This document shows, piece after piece, positions 30,609-40,615 of a DNA stretch of 64,000 nt; the first letter of the stretch is position 1; every line of letters starts with the position of its first letter. Source of the stretch: Brachionus rotundiformis (taxonomy: Eukaryota > Rotifera > Eurotatoria > Ploima > Brachionidae); the NCBI GenBank assembly GCA_016802295.1, contig JAESIW010000137.1:211759-275758 (forward strand), read 5' to 3'. A program made the position numbers and the translations under genes. The notes below the pieces were generated by a model, which was not told the origin of the DNA, did not search any database, and worked only from the letters and a program-made list of their open reading frames with translations.

Positions 30609-31669
30609 AATGATTAGTTTGGAATTTTGTTATATAAAAATATTAAAGTAGTTAAAATTTGTTTTAATTTTTAAAAATTAATAAATAATAAATAATACAA
30701 TTTTCTTGTGTTTATCTTTATTTAAAGGGAAATATTAATTTTTATTTTTAATGATTATATTTCATACATATTTTAATAATATAGAAAGAAAAACGAACTG
30801 GACGAAAATTCAAATTTCGTTCGCCATGTTAAAAGATATGTATACGAGAATTGGTGGTGCTTTATATTTTTTTATAAAAACATATTTGAAAAAGACAGCT
30901 AAAAATAAACTGTAGCGTCTTTATATCAATTGATCGAAGCGCTAAATATTTTTTGAAATATTTTCCATAGAATCAAACTTTTTATTCGTTTCCAAAATTG
31001 AATAGTGAAATAAAAGAATATAAAAATTTTGTTGATAATGTAAAAAAAATATATGAACAAAAGAAGGAATTAATAGAATTTTTAGATAATTTGAAGCAAT
31101 TTTTGATTAGGAAAGAAAAAGAATTAATAGATTATGCTTGCTAATAGAATGAAACAATCTATGAATCATCAATTATCATTAAAACTTTGTTTACTTTGAT
31201 ACCATTTATTAATACTATTAATACCAATTTTTATATTAGAAAATAAAAAATGATTAGTGGGTAAAAACTTAAATAGATATTAAATTTAAAAATTTTTTTT
31301 TGCGTTACTATTGTTTACCATTCAATTTTTCCAATGTAAGATTTCTAAAATCAAGTTGGTCTCAACTAAGACAATTTAAGTTAAATAAAAAATTCTCTTA
31401 TAAATACAAGATAGGATAGACTTGTTTTATTATAAATTAGAATTTAATGTACTCAATATACTAGTTTCTTAAAGATCACCATAATATTCTAACTTTAAGT
31501 TCAAAGCTCCACTATACCTTGTTTTTGGAATCAATTTCTACTGCTTATTATCTTAAAGAATTTTTTATGGCTAAAATTAGGTTGCTAAACATGAAAACAT
31601 GTCTTTTTATAAATATCTAATGCTTATACGAATAAACCAAACATATATTTGATAATTTGAAAGTTGCCA
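30609..31669. other. AT-rich intergenic DNA with an exon-like open stretch
   Basis: Bases 30971-31144 (plus) are open for 57 codons, directly preceded by the acceptor-like TTTTCCATAG. The encoded helix is charged (IKEYKNFVDNVKKIYEQKKE, then LIRKEKELIDYAC*), coiled-coil-like. An upstream open stretch (about 30790-30900) encodes DENSNFVRHVKRYVYENWW. No family recognised and no valid splice phase between the two was found, so a gene is not claimed. Confidence 0.25.
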
Positions 31670-33250
31670 AACAAACCCAAACGAGCTATTTCTTTCAGAG
31701 TCCTTATCAGAATGACTAATCGTGAATAATCAGCAAATATCAGGAAATATAAGTTTTTATTAAAAGTAAAGAAAATCATTGAAAAAAAACAGAAAGAGAA
31801 GATAATCTAATACTGAACCCTGTGACACTCCTTTTGACCTGATTTATATTATATAAAAAAATACAGGTTTTGATTTTTCGCTCCCAGGACTAACTATTTG
31901 TGGTCTATTAACATAAATGGTTGGAAAGAAAACCTACAGAATTATTTTCAAATCCTAAATGAAGCAATTTAAAGAGAAAAAGTTGACATCTTGAAGTAGA
32001 TGACCAATTCAAAATATAATTTCAATTCAAAGAGTTTATCTTTAGATATATATCTTTTAATTAATGCAAACAGTTTTAATGTAACACGTTTTTCATGTTA
32101 TGTAAATTAAAAAAAAAATCACCTAATAAAATTATTTTCTCAATCTGATACGAGAATCAAATGAAGAAGAATAACTAATGGTTTAATTGCTGAGATCTGA
32201 GTCTATCAAACCTGTCTTGGAATGAATTTGTACGATAACATTCATGCTTGTTCCATAAGGACACTAATCTTTATGAAACTAAGAAATTTTCTCTTAGTCT
32301 TTGAAAAGTAGAGTTGTTTTCTGAATCTTGGTTTTTACGTAGATTCGTTGATGGGCGATTGATTTTTGGAGCTTGTTTTGAAGCTGAGAGGGAATGAAGA
32401 TTGACAATGCTCTATTTGCTGACAATTTTGAAAAGTTGGATTGTATCACCTCTTTTCCTTCTACTTTCAAGCATATGAATTCCAATTTTTGCAAATCTTG
32501 AGATATGACATGTAGCCAAAGAACATTCTAAAATATTTAATTATCTAAACTAAACAATATGTTTTCTGTTATTTATTATTTATGACTTTTTATATTCTAT
32601 TACTTAACTTTGAATGCTGAGTTTCTTAAATATTAATTAAGGCGAATTATTATAAATAGTCGCTTTATTCTATTTAAATGGATATAATAAAATTATTAAA
32701 TAACGATCCACTTTTAACTATCCACAAGCCTCACAGATAATCGAGACTTCTGAGACCAGGCACTAGTTTGCTAGCTATTCGTTGGACTTTTTCCTGTCTT
32801 TTAATGTCTTTCTTTTGCAATTAAGAAATTTGTAGAGCTAATTAATAAAATTTCAGAGTAATTTAAGCTTTTTTCTATTTTTAACTTAACTCTACAAATT
32901 TTTTAATCAATTGATTGCTCTTGTATAAAAGTTAAATTCAAGTTTTTTTCTAATTAATTAAATTTTAATTTTTATAGAAACATAGAAACGATATAATTAA
33001 TTCTAAAAGAAAAAAGGTTGAATTTGGGCTTTACTCTTAGAGTCATGAACACGAGGTAACAGTATTTTGAATTGATCATCAACTTCAAGATGCAAAGAGG
33101 ATTGGGATCAATCAGGTCAAAAGCTTTTCTAAAGTGTTTAAAAAGTGATAAAGTTGTACAATCGTCGCTTGATTATGTCCAGATACAAATATATCCCATT
33201 TTGTTAATACACCTAAAAGATCAAAGAACGGAATTCCTGTAATACATTTT
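31670..33250. mobile_element. Mosaic of decayed non-LTR retrotransposon fragments
   Basis: Four recognisable pieces. Minus 31860-31670: GVSQGSVLDYLLF and LIFADYSRLVIL, RT motifs B and C with the FADD box changed to FADY. Plus 31885-31995: LWSINING and EKVDIL, endonuclease start. Minus 32510-32190: KIGIHMLESRRKRGDTIQLF, RT C-terminal block, later SLWNKH. Minus 33250-33030: SGHNQATIVQLYHFLN and, frameshifted, FRKAFDLIDPN, RT motif A. Their order is not that of one intact element, so at least two insertions or rearrangements are involved. All contain stops. Confidence 0.6.
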
Positions 33251-34117
33251 AATGCTAATTTAATTTCCCTATATCCTCATCATTAGTCCCATTATTTAAT
33301 TATAATCTTTTTAAACTTTGTGAAACTTCTATTTTTAAAGATTTATCTCATGCCAAAATAAATAATTATTTTTAATTTTGTTAGTGTTAAAATTTAACAA
33401 ATTTTTATTCGATTTTCGATAAAAAGAAAAAACAATAATTTAAGAATTAAGTTATTTTTATAAATTTTTTACTATTTTCCCATTTTATTTATATCCGCTA
33501 AAAATTATAGAACGGAAGGGCTGATACTAACGAGCGTCGATTGTAAGTATTGTCTTTTCATAACAACCATAGAACACTTTAACCCAGTGGTTCTGACTTT
33601 GTTTTTATTAAATAGTTCATCGTTTTGTAATAAACCTCTTATTCGGCACTAAGCGGTTTATACTCTAATGTTTAAAATAAATCAAAAGAAATTCCTTTTA
33701 ATAGATATTTTATTTAATTATGTTTTGGCCACTTCTAGCCTAAAGAAAATATATAAAGATAAGATAGGAAAAAATAACAAAAATAATAAGTGCTTTGCTA
33801 AATAGAAATACTACTTCTTAAATACAAAATTAAGTAATGAATATACTAAAATTGAAACAAAAACTTTAATGCTCTTTTTATGAGAAAAGTTATGGTTATA
33901 GGGAGAACCATAACAGTTTGACAATGTTTCCGGCGAATGTATCTGAAAAATCTCCTCAGACTTTTAGTATGGAAGGCTTTTTTGTTATTAATTAATTGAA
34001 AAAAAACATTTTTTTTTAATTTTTATTATAATTTACTGTTAAAAATTATAAAAAAATAACAAGGAAGAATTTAAAAACGAAAAAAAAAATTAAATAATTT
34101 AAAAAATTTGTTCATTT
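33251..34117. other. AT-rich intergenic DNA downstream of the receptor gene
   Basis: No gene or repeat recognised. The segment just below 34118 is the unduplicated continuation of the receptor's 3' flank. Confidence 0.35.
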
Positions 34118-34608
34118 GTTGAGGTAAGTTTATAATGAGTATAAAATAAGAAAAGAACAAAAAAAATAATAATTAAAGAACGTATATACATCTTGATCAC
34201 AGCTCCCTTGATACACTTTTGATAATAAACTTTATCTATCTCATTGTTACGGCAACGACTAAAATTTACACATTTGGTTTGGGGAAGCTCATTCGATTTC
34301 ACAACAATTTGCCGTGCTCCTCTTCGATCGGCTTTATTTCAGTGGTGGCATAGTGGGTGCTAAGCATGGGCTCGCTCTCGTCCACCTTGGCCTCTGTTTG
34401 CTCATAAACTTGCTCACTTTTGGCCGCATTCAAATCACTTGCTATCTCTTCGTTGGCCTTGTCGAACAAGTCCATCAAATTGCTGTTGACAGGCGAGGCC
34501 ACTTGCTGAAACGAGGACATCTGGTTTGCCTGATTCAGCACCAACAGGTTTTGATTCATCAATGCCGCGTTAATTAGGTCCATGTCGTTGTATATGATGG
34601 GTGTCTGG
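34118..34608 (-). repeat. Second copy of the receptor gene 3' end (probable unmerged allele)
   Basis: 491 bp nearly identical to 35241-35737. It repeats the last about 103 codons (stop at 34299-34301) and the 3' UTR. Differences are five substitutions and two indels, about 1%. One is non-synonymous (Met against Val in QxSSFQQ); the others in the coding part appear silent. The copy ends exactly at an N gap, just before the CAG/CAA-rich tract of the gene. Most economical reading: two haplotype contigs placed side by side. Confidence 0.8.
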
Positions 34609-35240
34609 NNNNNNNNNNNNNNNNNNNNNNNNNNNNNNNNNNNNNNNNNNNNNNNNNNNNNNNNNNNNNNNNNNNNNNNNNNNNNNNNNNNNNNNNNNNN
34701 NNNNNNNNNNNNNNNNNNNNNNNNNNNNNNNNNNNNNNNNNNNNNNNNNNNNNNNNNNNNNNNNNNNNNNNNNNNNNNNNNNNNNNNNNNNNNNNNNNNN
34801 NNNNNNNNNNNNNNNNNNNNNNNNNNNNNNNNNNNNNNNNNNNNNNNNNNNNNNNNNNNNNNNNNNNNNNNNNNNNNNNNNNNNNNNNNNNNNNNNNNNN
34901 NNNNNNNNNNNNNNNNNNNNNNNNNNNNNNNNNNNNNNNNNNNNNNNNNNNNNNNNNNNNNNNNNNNNNNNNNNNNNNNNNNNNNNNNNNNNNNNNNNNN
35001 NNNNNNNNNNNNNNNNNNNNNNNNNNNNNNNNNNNNNNNNNNNNNNNNNNNNNNNNNNNNNNNNNNNNNNNNNNNNNNNNNNNNNNNNNNNNNNNNNNNN
35101 NNNNNNNNNNNNNNNNNNNNNNNNNNNNNNNNNNNNNNNNNNNNNNNNNNNNNNNNNNNNNNNNNNNNNNNNNNNNNNNNNNNNNNNNNNNNNNNNNNNN
35201 NNNNNNNNNNNNNNNNNNNNNNNNNNNNNNNNNNNNNNNN
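34609..35240. other. Assembly gap (632 N)
   Basis: Unknown bases between the two copies of the receptor 3' end. Frames that appear to cross it are artefacts. Confidence 0.99.
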
Positions 35241-35311
35241 GTTGAGGTATTTAATAAGTTTATAATGAGTATAAAATAAGAAAAGAACAAAAAAATAATA
35301 ATTAAAGAACG

Positions 35312-35319
35312 TATATACA
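35312..35319 (-). promoter_or_regulatory. Pumilio-type element in the receptor 3' UTR
   Basis: On the mRNA strand TGTATATA matches the PUF-binding consensus UGUANAUA, about 110 nt after the stop codon. It is also present in the second copy of the 3' end. In such AT-rich DNA a chance match is quite possible. Confidence 0.3.
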
Positions 35320-35427
35320 TCTTGATCACAGCTCCCTCGATACACTTTTGATAATAAACTTTATCTATCTCATTGTTACGGCAACGACTAAAATTTACAC
35401 ATTTGGTTTGGGGAAGCTCATTCGATT

Positions 35428-38400
35428 TCACAACAATTTGCCGTGCTCCTCTTCGATCGGCTTTATTTCAGTGGTGGCATAGTGGGTGCTGAGCATGGGC
35501 TCGCTTTCGTCCACTTTGGCCTCTGTTTGCTCATAAACTTGCTCACTTTTGGCCGCATTCAAATCACTTGCTATCTCTTCGTTGGCCTTGTCGAACAAGT
35601 CCATCAAATTGCTGTTGACAGGCGAGGCCACTTGCTGAAACGAGGACACCTGGTTTGCCTGATTCAGCACCAACAGGTTTTGATTCATCAATGCCGCGTT
35701 AATTAGGTCCATGTCGTTGTATATGATGGGTGTCTGGCCAGGCAGGCAGTTTGGCAGCAGGTAATAACTAGCCTGCTGCTGTTGCTGTTGTTGTTGTTGT
35801 TGTCCACATGTGTCTCTATTTTCGGCTTTTGACTTCTTGCTCTTCCTAGAGCCGCTTGTGCTCCTCTTGATTGACGGCGATCTCACCTTGGCATCGCCCA
35901 TTTGGTACTGTATGTTCAAATTTTTCAGCGTGTTCATGAGCAATTGCTGCTGTTGTTGCTGCTTGATGAGCAAATTTCTCATGTTGATAGTGGCGTTGTT
36001 GTAGTCCGAATAGGTGGCTTCGGTCTTGTCCGGCAAATGGCCCAATTGAGTGAGCGTGTGATAGAAGTTCTCGTTTGGATTGCTCTTGGCCTCGAGGTAG
36101 CCGTTGAGCGGATTCATGTTTATGTTTATTCGGTTGATTGTTCCCGGGGGCGGGACTTGTGGTATGGGCGGCGGGAGGTTGGCGAACGAGTTGGCCGATA
36201 CGGTGTTGCCGTTGAGCAGGAGGAGGTGCTCGGCGGGCGGCGTCGTTATCGACGAAGTGGTCGTCGACATCGATTGACTATTTGTCGAATTCGAGTCGTT
36301 ATTGCCCGCTATGTACATGTTAACTCTGTTGTTCTGTCTCAAGCTGTCCTCGTAGATCAGAGTTGGACACGACGAGCTGGCCAGTTTGTGCGATGTGTGC
36401 AATTGGGCCAATAGTTTCTTGTGCTGTCTATTCCTCAGCACGCACATGATCACAAAGCCGACAAGCAAAAGAGTGAGCACGCCCAGGACGGCGCCAAGTA
36501 TCATGAACAGTATTTCACTATGCTTCGATTTGGCCAAGTGCTGCTGCTGCTGCTGGTTAGCCCTAGTGGTGTCAGATGGCGAAGGTGTGAGCGTAAGGCC
36601 GTAGATGGCATTGCTAAACGAGCACAAGTCCCCGTTTAAATTGTAACAGGTCATTTTTATCTCGTACTGAGAGGACTCCTGCAAATTGGCAATCAGGTAC
36701 GAGTCAATTGGTTGCTGGTGCGTCAGAGGCACGTTTATGCGCGAGTAGTTGTACAATGGTATGCTCTCGTGGCCGGATGTTTGGTCAATTTTTCTATAAT
36801 AAATGTAAAAGCCGTCTATTGTGTGTCCAAGTGAGGTGTTTTTGGGAGCGAGGACGTTCCATTTGAGACCTAAGCTTGTTGCCGATATGGCCCATATCTG
36901 AGATATCTGCACCTTAATTTGACCAAGTTTGAACTGATTATTTTGGGACAAATAAGCTTCATTTTGACCATTTGTTTGTGTTGGTGCTGATTTGGTAATT
37001 TGTGCGCGCCATGATTTGTCTAGGCGAAATTTGGTCGACGCATGGCTATGGCTCATTTGGCCATTGAGGTAGAACGTGCTCAATCTGAACTTGTAGAGCT
37101 CGTTTGGCGCCAAATCGGTCAAAATGTATTCGCGTTTGCGCGGGTCAATTTGCTCATCAATGGTCAACCAAGTGTACGGCTGTACGCCTGGTATTTGCTG
37201 CTTGTTGGTCTTGTACTCGACCTTGAAATAGGCCACTTGGCTATCGTGCTCAATTGGGTTCATTTGAGAGTCGAGCAGGCTCCACTTGAGTAGAATTTTG
37301 TCCGTGCCAATTTGGTCAATGATTGGCCGCGAGCTGATCGAGCTCTTGGCTTTGGGACCACTCTTGGCTGGTAGTTTGTCGTCCTCGATTGATTTTACAT
37401 TCACATAGGCCTCGGCAGTGCTCATGCCAAACTCGTTGCTCGCAATGCATTTGTACAAGCCAGCGTCCGACTTTTGCACCGACACTACTCTCAAATTTCC
37501 CAACAATTGGTTTATTTCAAAGCGTCGCATCAGCGTTGGCTCAATGATCAAATCGTTTTGTAGCCAATTTATTTGCACATTGCCGCTTGATGTCTCACTG
37601 GTAACGCACAAAAGCACCACTGATTGGCCCTCGTAGATGGTCGTGTTCTGCGGACCCATTATAATTTGAGGCCGTTTAGGCAAATTTGATCCATTTGAGA
37701 GAGTTAGTTGCATATCGGCTTGGGCGGTGCCGAATTCGTTTCTAGCCAAGCATTGGTACACACCGGCTTGGTTATGGCCTTTGAGAGACAATACAGACTT
37801 GTCGTTTTGGAAAATGATGCGGTGATTTGAGCCAACCGGGGCTAGATTGATGCCATTGTAGAACCATTGGTAATCAGCTCTTGATTTAGATTGAATTGGG
37901 CATGTGATGTCTATGGTGTCTGATACTTTGCCAGTGTAGATGAATTGTTCATTTTTTAGCACAATTGGTGGCTCGTGCACATCGACCATGGCCGTTTTGA
38001 ATGTTGCCTGGCCTGGTCCGTTCTCGGCCCGACAAACATAGGTGCCTTTGTCCTCTGGCCGGACATTAACGATCATCAGGTTGCCGAATATTTGCACCGA
38101 TCGCTTGTCGGGCAGTGTTCCGCCGAATTTTTCCCACGAGACCAGCGGAACTGGCGCTCCATTGGCCACACACTCGAGCGTCAAATTGGCGCCCACTTTG
38201 ACCCGATTGGCATCCACTGGCACATAGACTATTTCCGGTAGTCTAGTGCCGATCGGTTCGTATATTTTCAAAGTAGTTCGCTTGGACGAGTGAGCCATCT
38301 CGTTGGTTATTACATTCTTGGCACTGCATTTGTAAATACCTGAGTCCGATTGACGCACATTGAATATCTGCAGGTTGCCTGACGGGAATACTTTGTACCT

Positions 38401-38892
38401 GTTATTGTGCGCAACAGGCAACAATTGATCGTTTAGAAAGAACAAAGGCACAGCGGCCGGATTGCTGTAAGGCAAATTGCAGGTTATTATGGCCACATTG
38501 CCCTCGCTTAGTGCAAGCACCTGGTTCTCGTTTGGCTCAGAGCCGAACGGCTCCAATACAGCAGCGCTCAGATTGCCCGGTCGACTCAGCACTGCCATCT
38601 TGCTCGAGTTGACCAAACACTTGTACTCGCCTGAGTGCAGTTGCGGCTCATAAGACAAAATAGTCAGCGTGTTCTTGACAACGAGAATATTTTGCGAGCT
38701 GTGTACTGGCGAAATGCCGAACAGCCATTGGACAGTTGCGTGCGCATCGTCGCACGAGTACTCGCATGTAAATTTGACAGTCGATCCGCGCACAGCTATT
38801 TGGGATTCGGGATGCTGGGTGATGCGAATTGGAATCGATTTACACAAATAAAATAAACTCAATAATATAAATAATTTTAGCATCTTTTTCAT
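35428..38892 (-). CDS. Ig/FN3 transmembrane receptor of the CDON/BOC/Ihog type (probable Hedgehog co-receptor)
   Basis: A type I cell-surface receptor, 1154 aa, single coding exon, ATG 38892. Signal peptide 1-19. Five Ig domains at about 20-115, 117-212, 218-308, 309-400 and 406-500, with paired Cys such as FTC...YKC and LEC...YVC. Two fibronectin III domains at about 518-625 and 657-768. TM helix 793-819, then a 335-residue cytoplasmic tail with poly-Gln runs and Ser/Asn-rich stretches. The Ig2-Ig3 motifs (PSGNLQIFNVRQSDSGIYKC, EDKGTYVCRAENGPG) and the last FN3 (DGFYIYYRKI, SSQYEIKMTCYNLNG) resemble CDON/BOC. Vertebrate CDON has 5 Ig + 3 FN3, BOC 4 + 3, and insect Ihog 4 + 2, so 5 + 2 is intermediate. 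Coding DNA is GC-rich against AT-rich flanks. Ligand binding is inferred, not shown. Other Ig/FN3 adhesion receptors are less likely. Confidence 0.8.
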   Translation of the reverse strand: MKKMLKLFILLSLFYLCKSIPIRITQHPESQIAVRGSTVKFTCEYSCDDAHATVQWLFGISPVHSSQNILVVKNTLTILSYEPQLHSGEYKCLVNSSKMAVLSRPGNLSAAVLEPFGSEPNENQVLALSEGNVAIITCNLPYSNPAAVPLFFLNDQLLPVAHNNRYKVFPSGNLQIFNVRQSDSGIYKCSAKNVITNEMAHSSKRTTLKIYEPIGTRLPEIVYVPVDANRVKVGANLTLECVANGAPVPLVSWEKFGGTLPDKRSVQIFGNLMIVNVRPEDKGTYVCRAENGPGQATFKTAMVDVHEPPIVLKNEQFIYTGKVSDTIDITCPIQSKSRADYQWFYNGINLAPVGSNHRIIFQNDKSVLSLKGHNQAGVYQCLARNEFGTAQADMQLTLSNGSNLPKRPQIIMGPQNTTIYEGQSVVLLCVTSETSSGNVQINWLQNDLIIEPTLMRRFEINQLLGNLRVVSVQKSDAGLYKCIASNEFGMSTAEAYVNVKSIEDDKLPAKSGPKAKSSISSRPIIDQIGTDKILLKWSLLDSQMNPIEHDSQVAYFKVEYKTNKQQIPGVQPYTWLTIDEQIDPRKREYILTDLAPNELYKFRLSTFYLNGQMSHSHASTKFRLDKSWRAQITKSAPTQTNGQNEAYLSQNNQFKLGQIKVQISQIWAISATSLGLKWNVLAPKNTSLGHTIDGFYIYYRKIDQTSGHESIPLYNYSRINVPLTHQQPIDSYLIANLQESSQYEIKMTCYNLNGDLCSFSNAIYGLTLTPSPSDTTRANQQQQQHLAKSKHSEILFMILGAVLGVLTLLLVGFVIMCVLRNRQHKKLLAQLHTSHKLASSSCPTLIYEDSLRQNNRVNMYIAGNNDSNSTNSQSMSTTTSSITTPPAEHLLLLNGNTVSANSFANLPPPIPQVPPPGTINRININMNPLNGYLEAKSNPNENFYHTLTQLGHLPDKTEATYSDYNNATINMRNLLIKQQQQQQLLMNTLKNLNIQYQMGDAKVRSPSIKRSTSGSRKSKKSKAENRDTCGQQQQQQQQQQASYYLLPNCLPGQTPIIYNDMDLINAALMNQNLLVLNQANQVSSFQQVASPVNSNLMDLFDKANEEIASDLNAAKSEQVYEQTEAKVDESEPMLSTHYATTEIKPIEEEHGKLL

Positions 38893-38942
38893 TTAATAAA
38901 ATGATATCATATTTTTTTCTCCTATTCTAAATTTATTAATCT
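38893..38942 (-). other. Probable 5' leader exon end with upstream splice acceptor
   Basis: On the minus strand TTTTTTGTTTATATAG ends at 38941, 49 bases before the receptor ATG, and looks like a 3' splice site. If used, the receptor has at least one non-coding leader exon further upstream, inside the gene-free tract. AT-rich background makes chance likely. Confidence 0.3.
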
Positions 38943-39682
38943 ATATAAACAAAAAATTTTATTAATATTAACTTTATTAAAATGATTGTGTTTAAAAAAA
39001 TAGGAGAATTTTTTTCTCTATTTAAGCATTAGAATTGATCGAATGTGGCAACCGATCTGGGACCAAAATGTGAATTAAGCCAAAACTTACAATTAATATA
39101 AATAAACACCTCTATAGACAATAAGAGACAATGTGTGTTTTCACGGTTTGATATAACATAACTTTAAATTTATACCTTAGTTTAAGTGAATTTTAATTTT
39201 TTAATTATATACGGTGTTGTAATTAAAAACCTTATTTTCATTCTATTTTATATTTTGTTGTGTTTTGTACAAACAAATCGAAAAGGTGTAAAAAACCTAT
39301 TCAGCCTTGACTAATTTCATTCAAAAAGCATTAGCATTAGTATTATTATTGTTATTATTATTCTATTCCGTTTATAATTAACTAATGTTTTTCTTAGACA
39401 AATAACTTGTATAAACATTTCGAGGCTAAAATTTCTGTAATGGAATGTCATGCAGAATTTTAATTAAAAATCTTATCGAGTGTTTATTCGTCGGATTATT
39501 CACTTGTCCAGGTACTGTCCACTCGGTACTAATTTCACATTGAGAATGAAGGCGTGAAATTTTTTCTTCCCTACATATGAATGGAATTCTACACGCTTAT
39601 GTAATAAGAGGAAATTTATTTTAAGATAAAATGCATTCTTATCTGATTGAAAAAATATTTTACGTCACACTAATAGAAGCCG

Positions 39683-39700
39683 AACAACAACAACAACAAC
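39683..39700 (+). repeat. (AAC)n microsatellite
   Basis: Five to six AAC units. Not in a coding context. Confidence 0.9.
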
Positions 39701-40592
39701 TGTCTATGATTTTCTCAATCTGTGACCACTATCGTGGTCGGATCTCTAATAATGAGAAAACTCTATATTTAAGACTTATCAATATATGAGGCAACAAAAT
39801 ATTTGTGTTTGGATTTTTGTACATATTTGTACAAGATTTGGTCAGCCTATTTGCTAAGCCTAGTTTTTTCTCTTTAGTGTGACGTGTTTTTAATAAACAA
39901 ATTTTCGTTTAAGAGGATTAGAGACAAATAACACTTGAGCTAGCTTTAAATTAACTTTCCCGACCAGCTATAGCCTAACTAGATGATGTGAAATCTTAGC
40001 CTTTATTATCCAGATATGTTTGCTGTGGGAGACAAATCCCGGCTTAGCTTGCCTGCCAGCCACAAGTGGCCTCGCCGAGCCTAAGCTCGATTGTGTCACA
40101 TCACACAATTTAGTGCATGTCACATGACTTGCATTCTGCCATGGTCACAATTTAACTGGTCATTTGATACCAATTTATACATGCAAAGTATGTGACAAAA
40201 TTAATTGAATAAAATAAATGAAAACTAAAAAAATAATCAATCAGAATAATCTAAGCCTGTGTACACACAGCCAAATCAGGTATTAATCGATCGATCGAGG
40301 TCAGGCCAGATCGATTCAACACCTTGGAGATTTGTTTTGACTTTTATACTTTTAAAGTTGAATAACCAAGAGACTTGACCAAATTAATGTGTGTTTATTC
40401 AAAGCCACAACTTGGCCACATTCGCTCTAACTCAACTCAATATGATGCCAATATTTGATCTCTTAAATAAACAGAAAAAAGGCCAACCAAAAACGGTGAG
40501 TTTTTAATTTTTAATTATCAATATTTGTAGGCCAAATATTTGACCACACAAAGAGGAAATTGATTTACTTTTATTCGATTTTTAATTTAAAT

Positions 40593-40615
40593 TTTATTTA
40601 TTTATTTATTTATTT
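40593..40615 (+). repeat. (TTTA)n microsatellite
   Basis: About six TTTA units within AT-rich DNA. Confidence 0.9.

Noticed and set aside
34299..35431. Long open frames crossing the N gap on both strands
   Set aside because: They are open only because Ns translate as X. Their real parts are the receptor C-terminus and its 3' UTR.
35902..36414. 170-codon plus-strand frame
   Set aside because: Antisense shadow of the receptor's cytoplasmic tail. It has no domain, and the minus frame shows clear protein structure.
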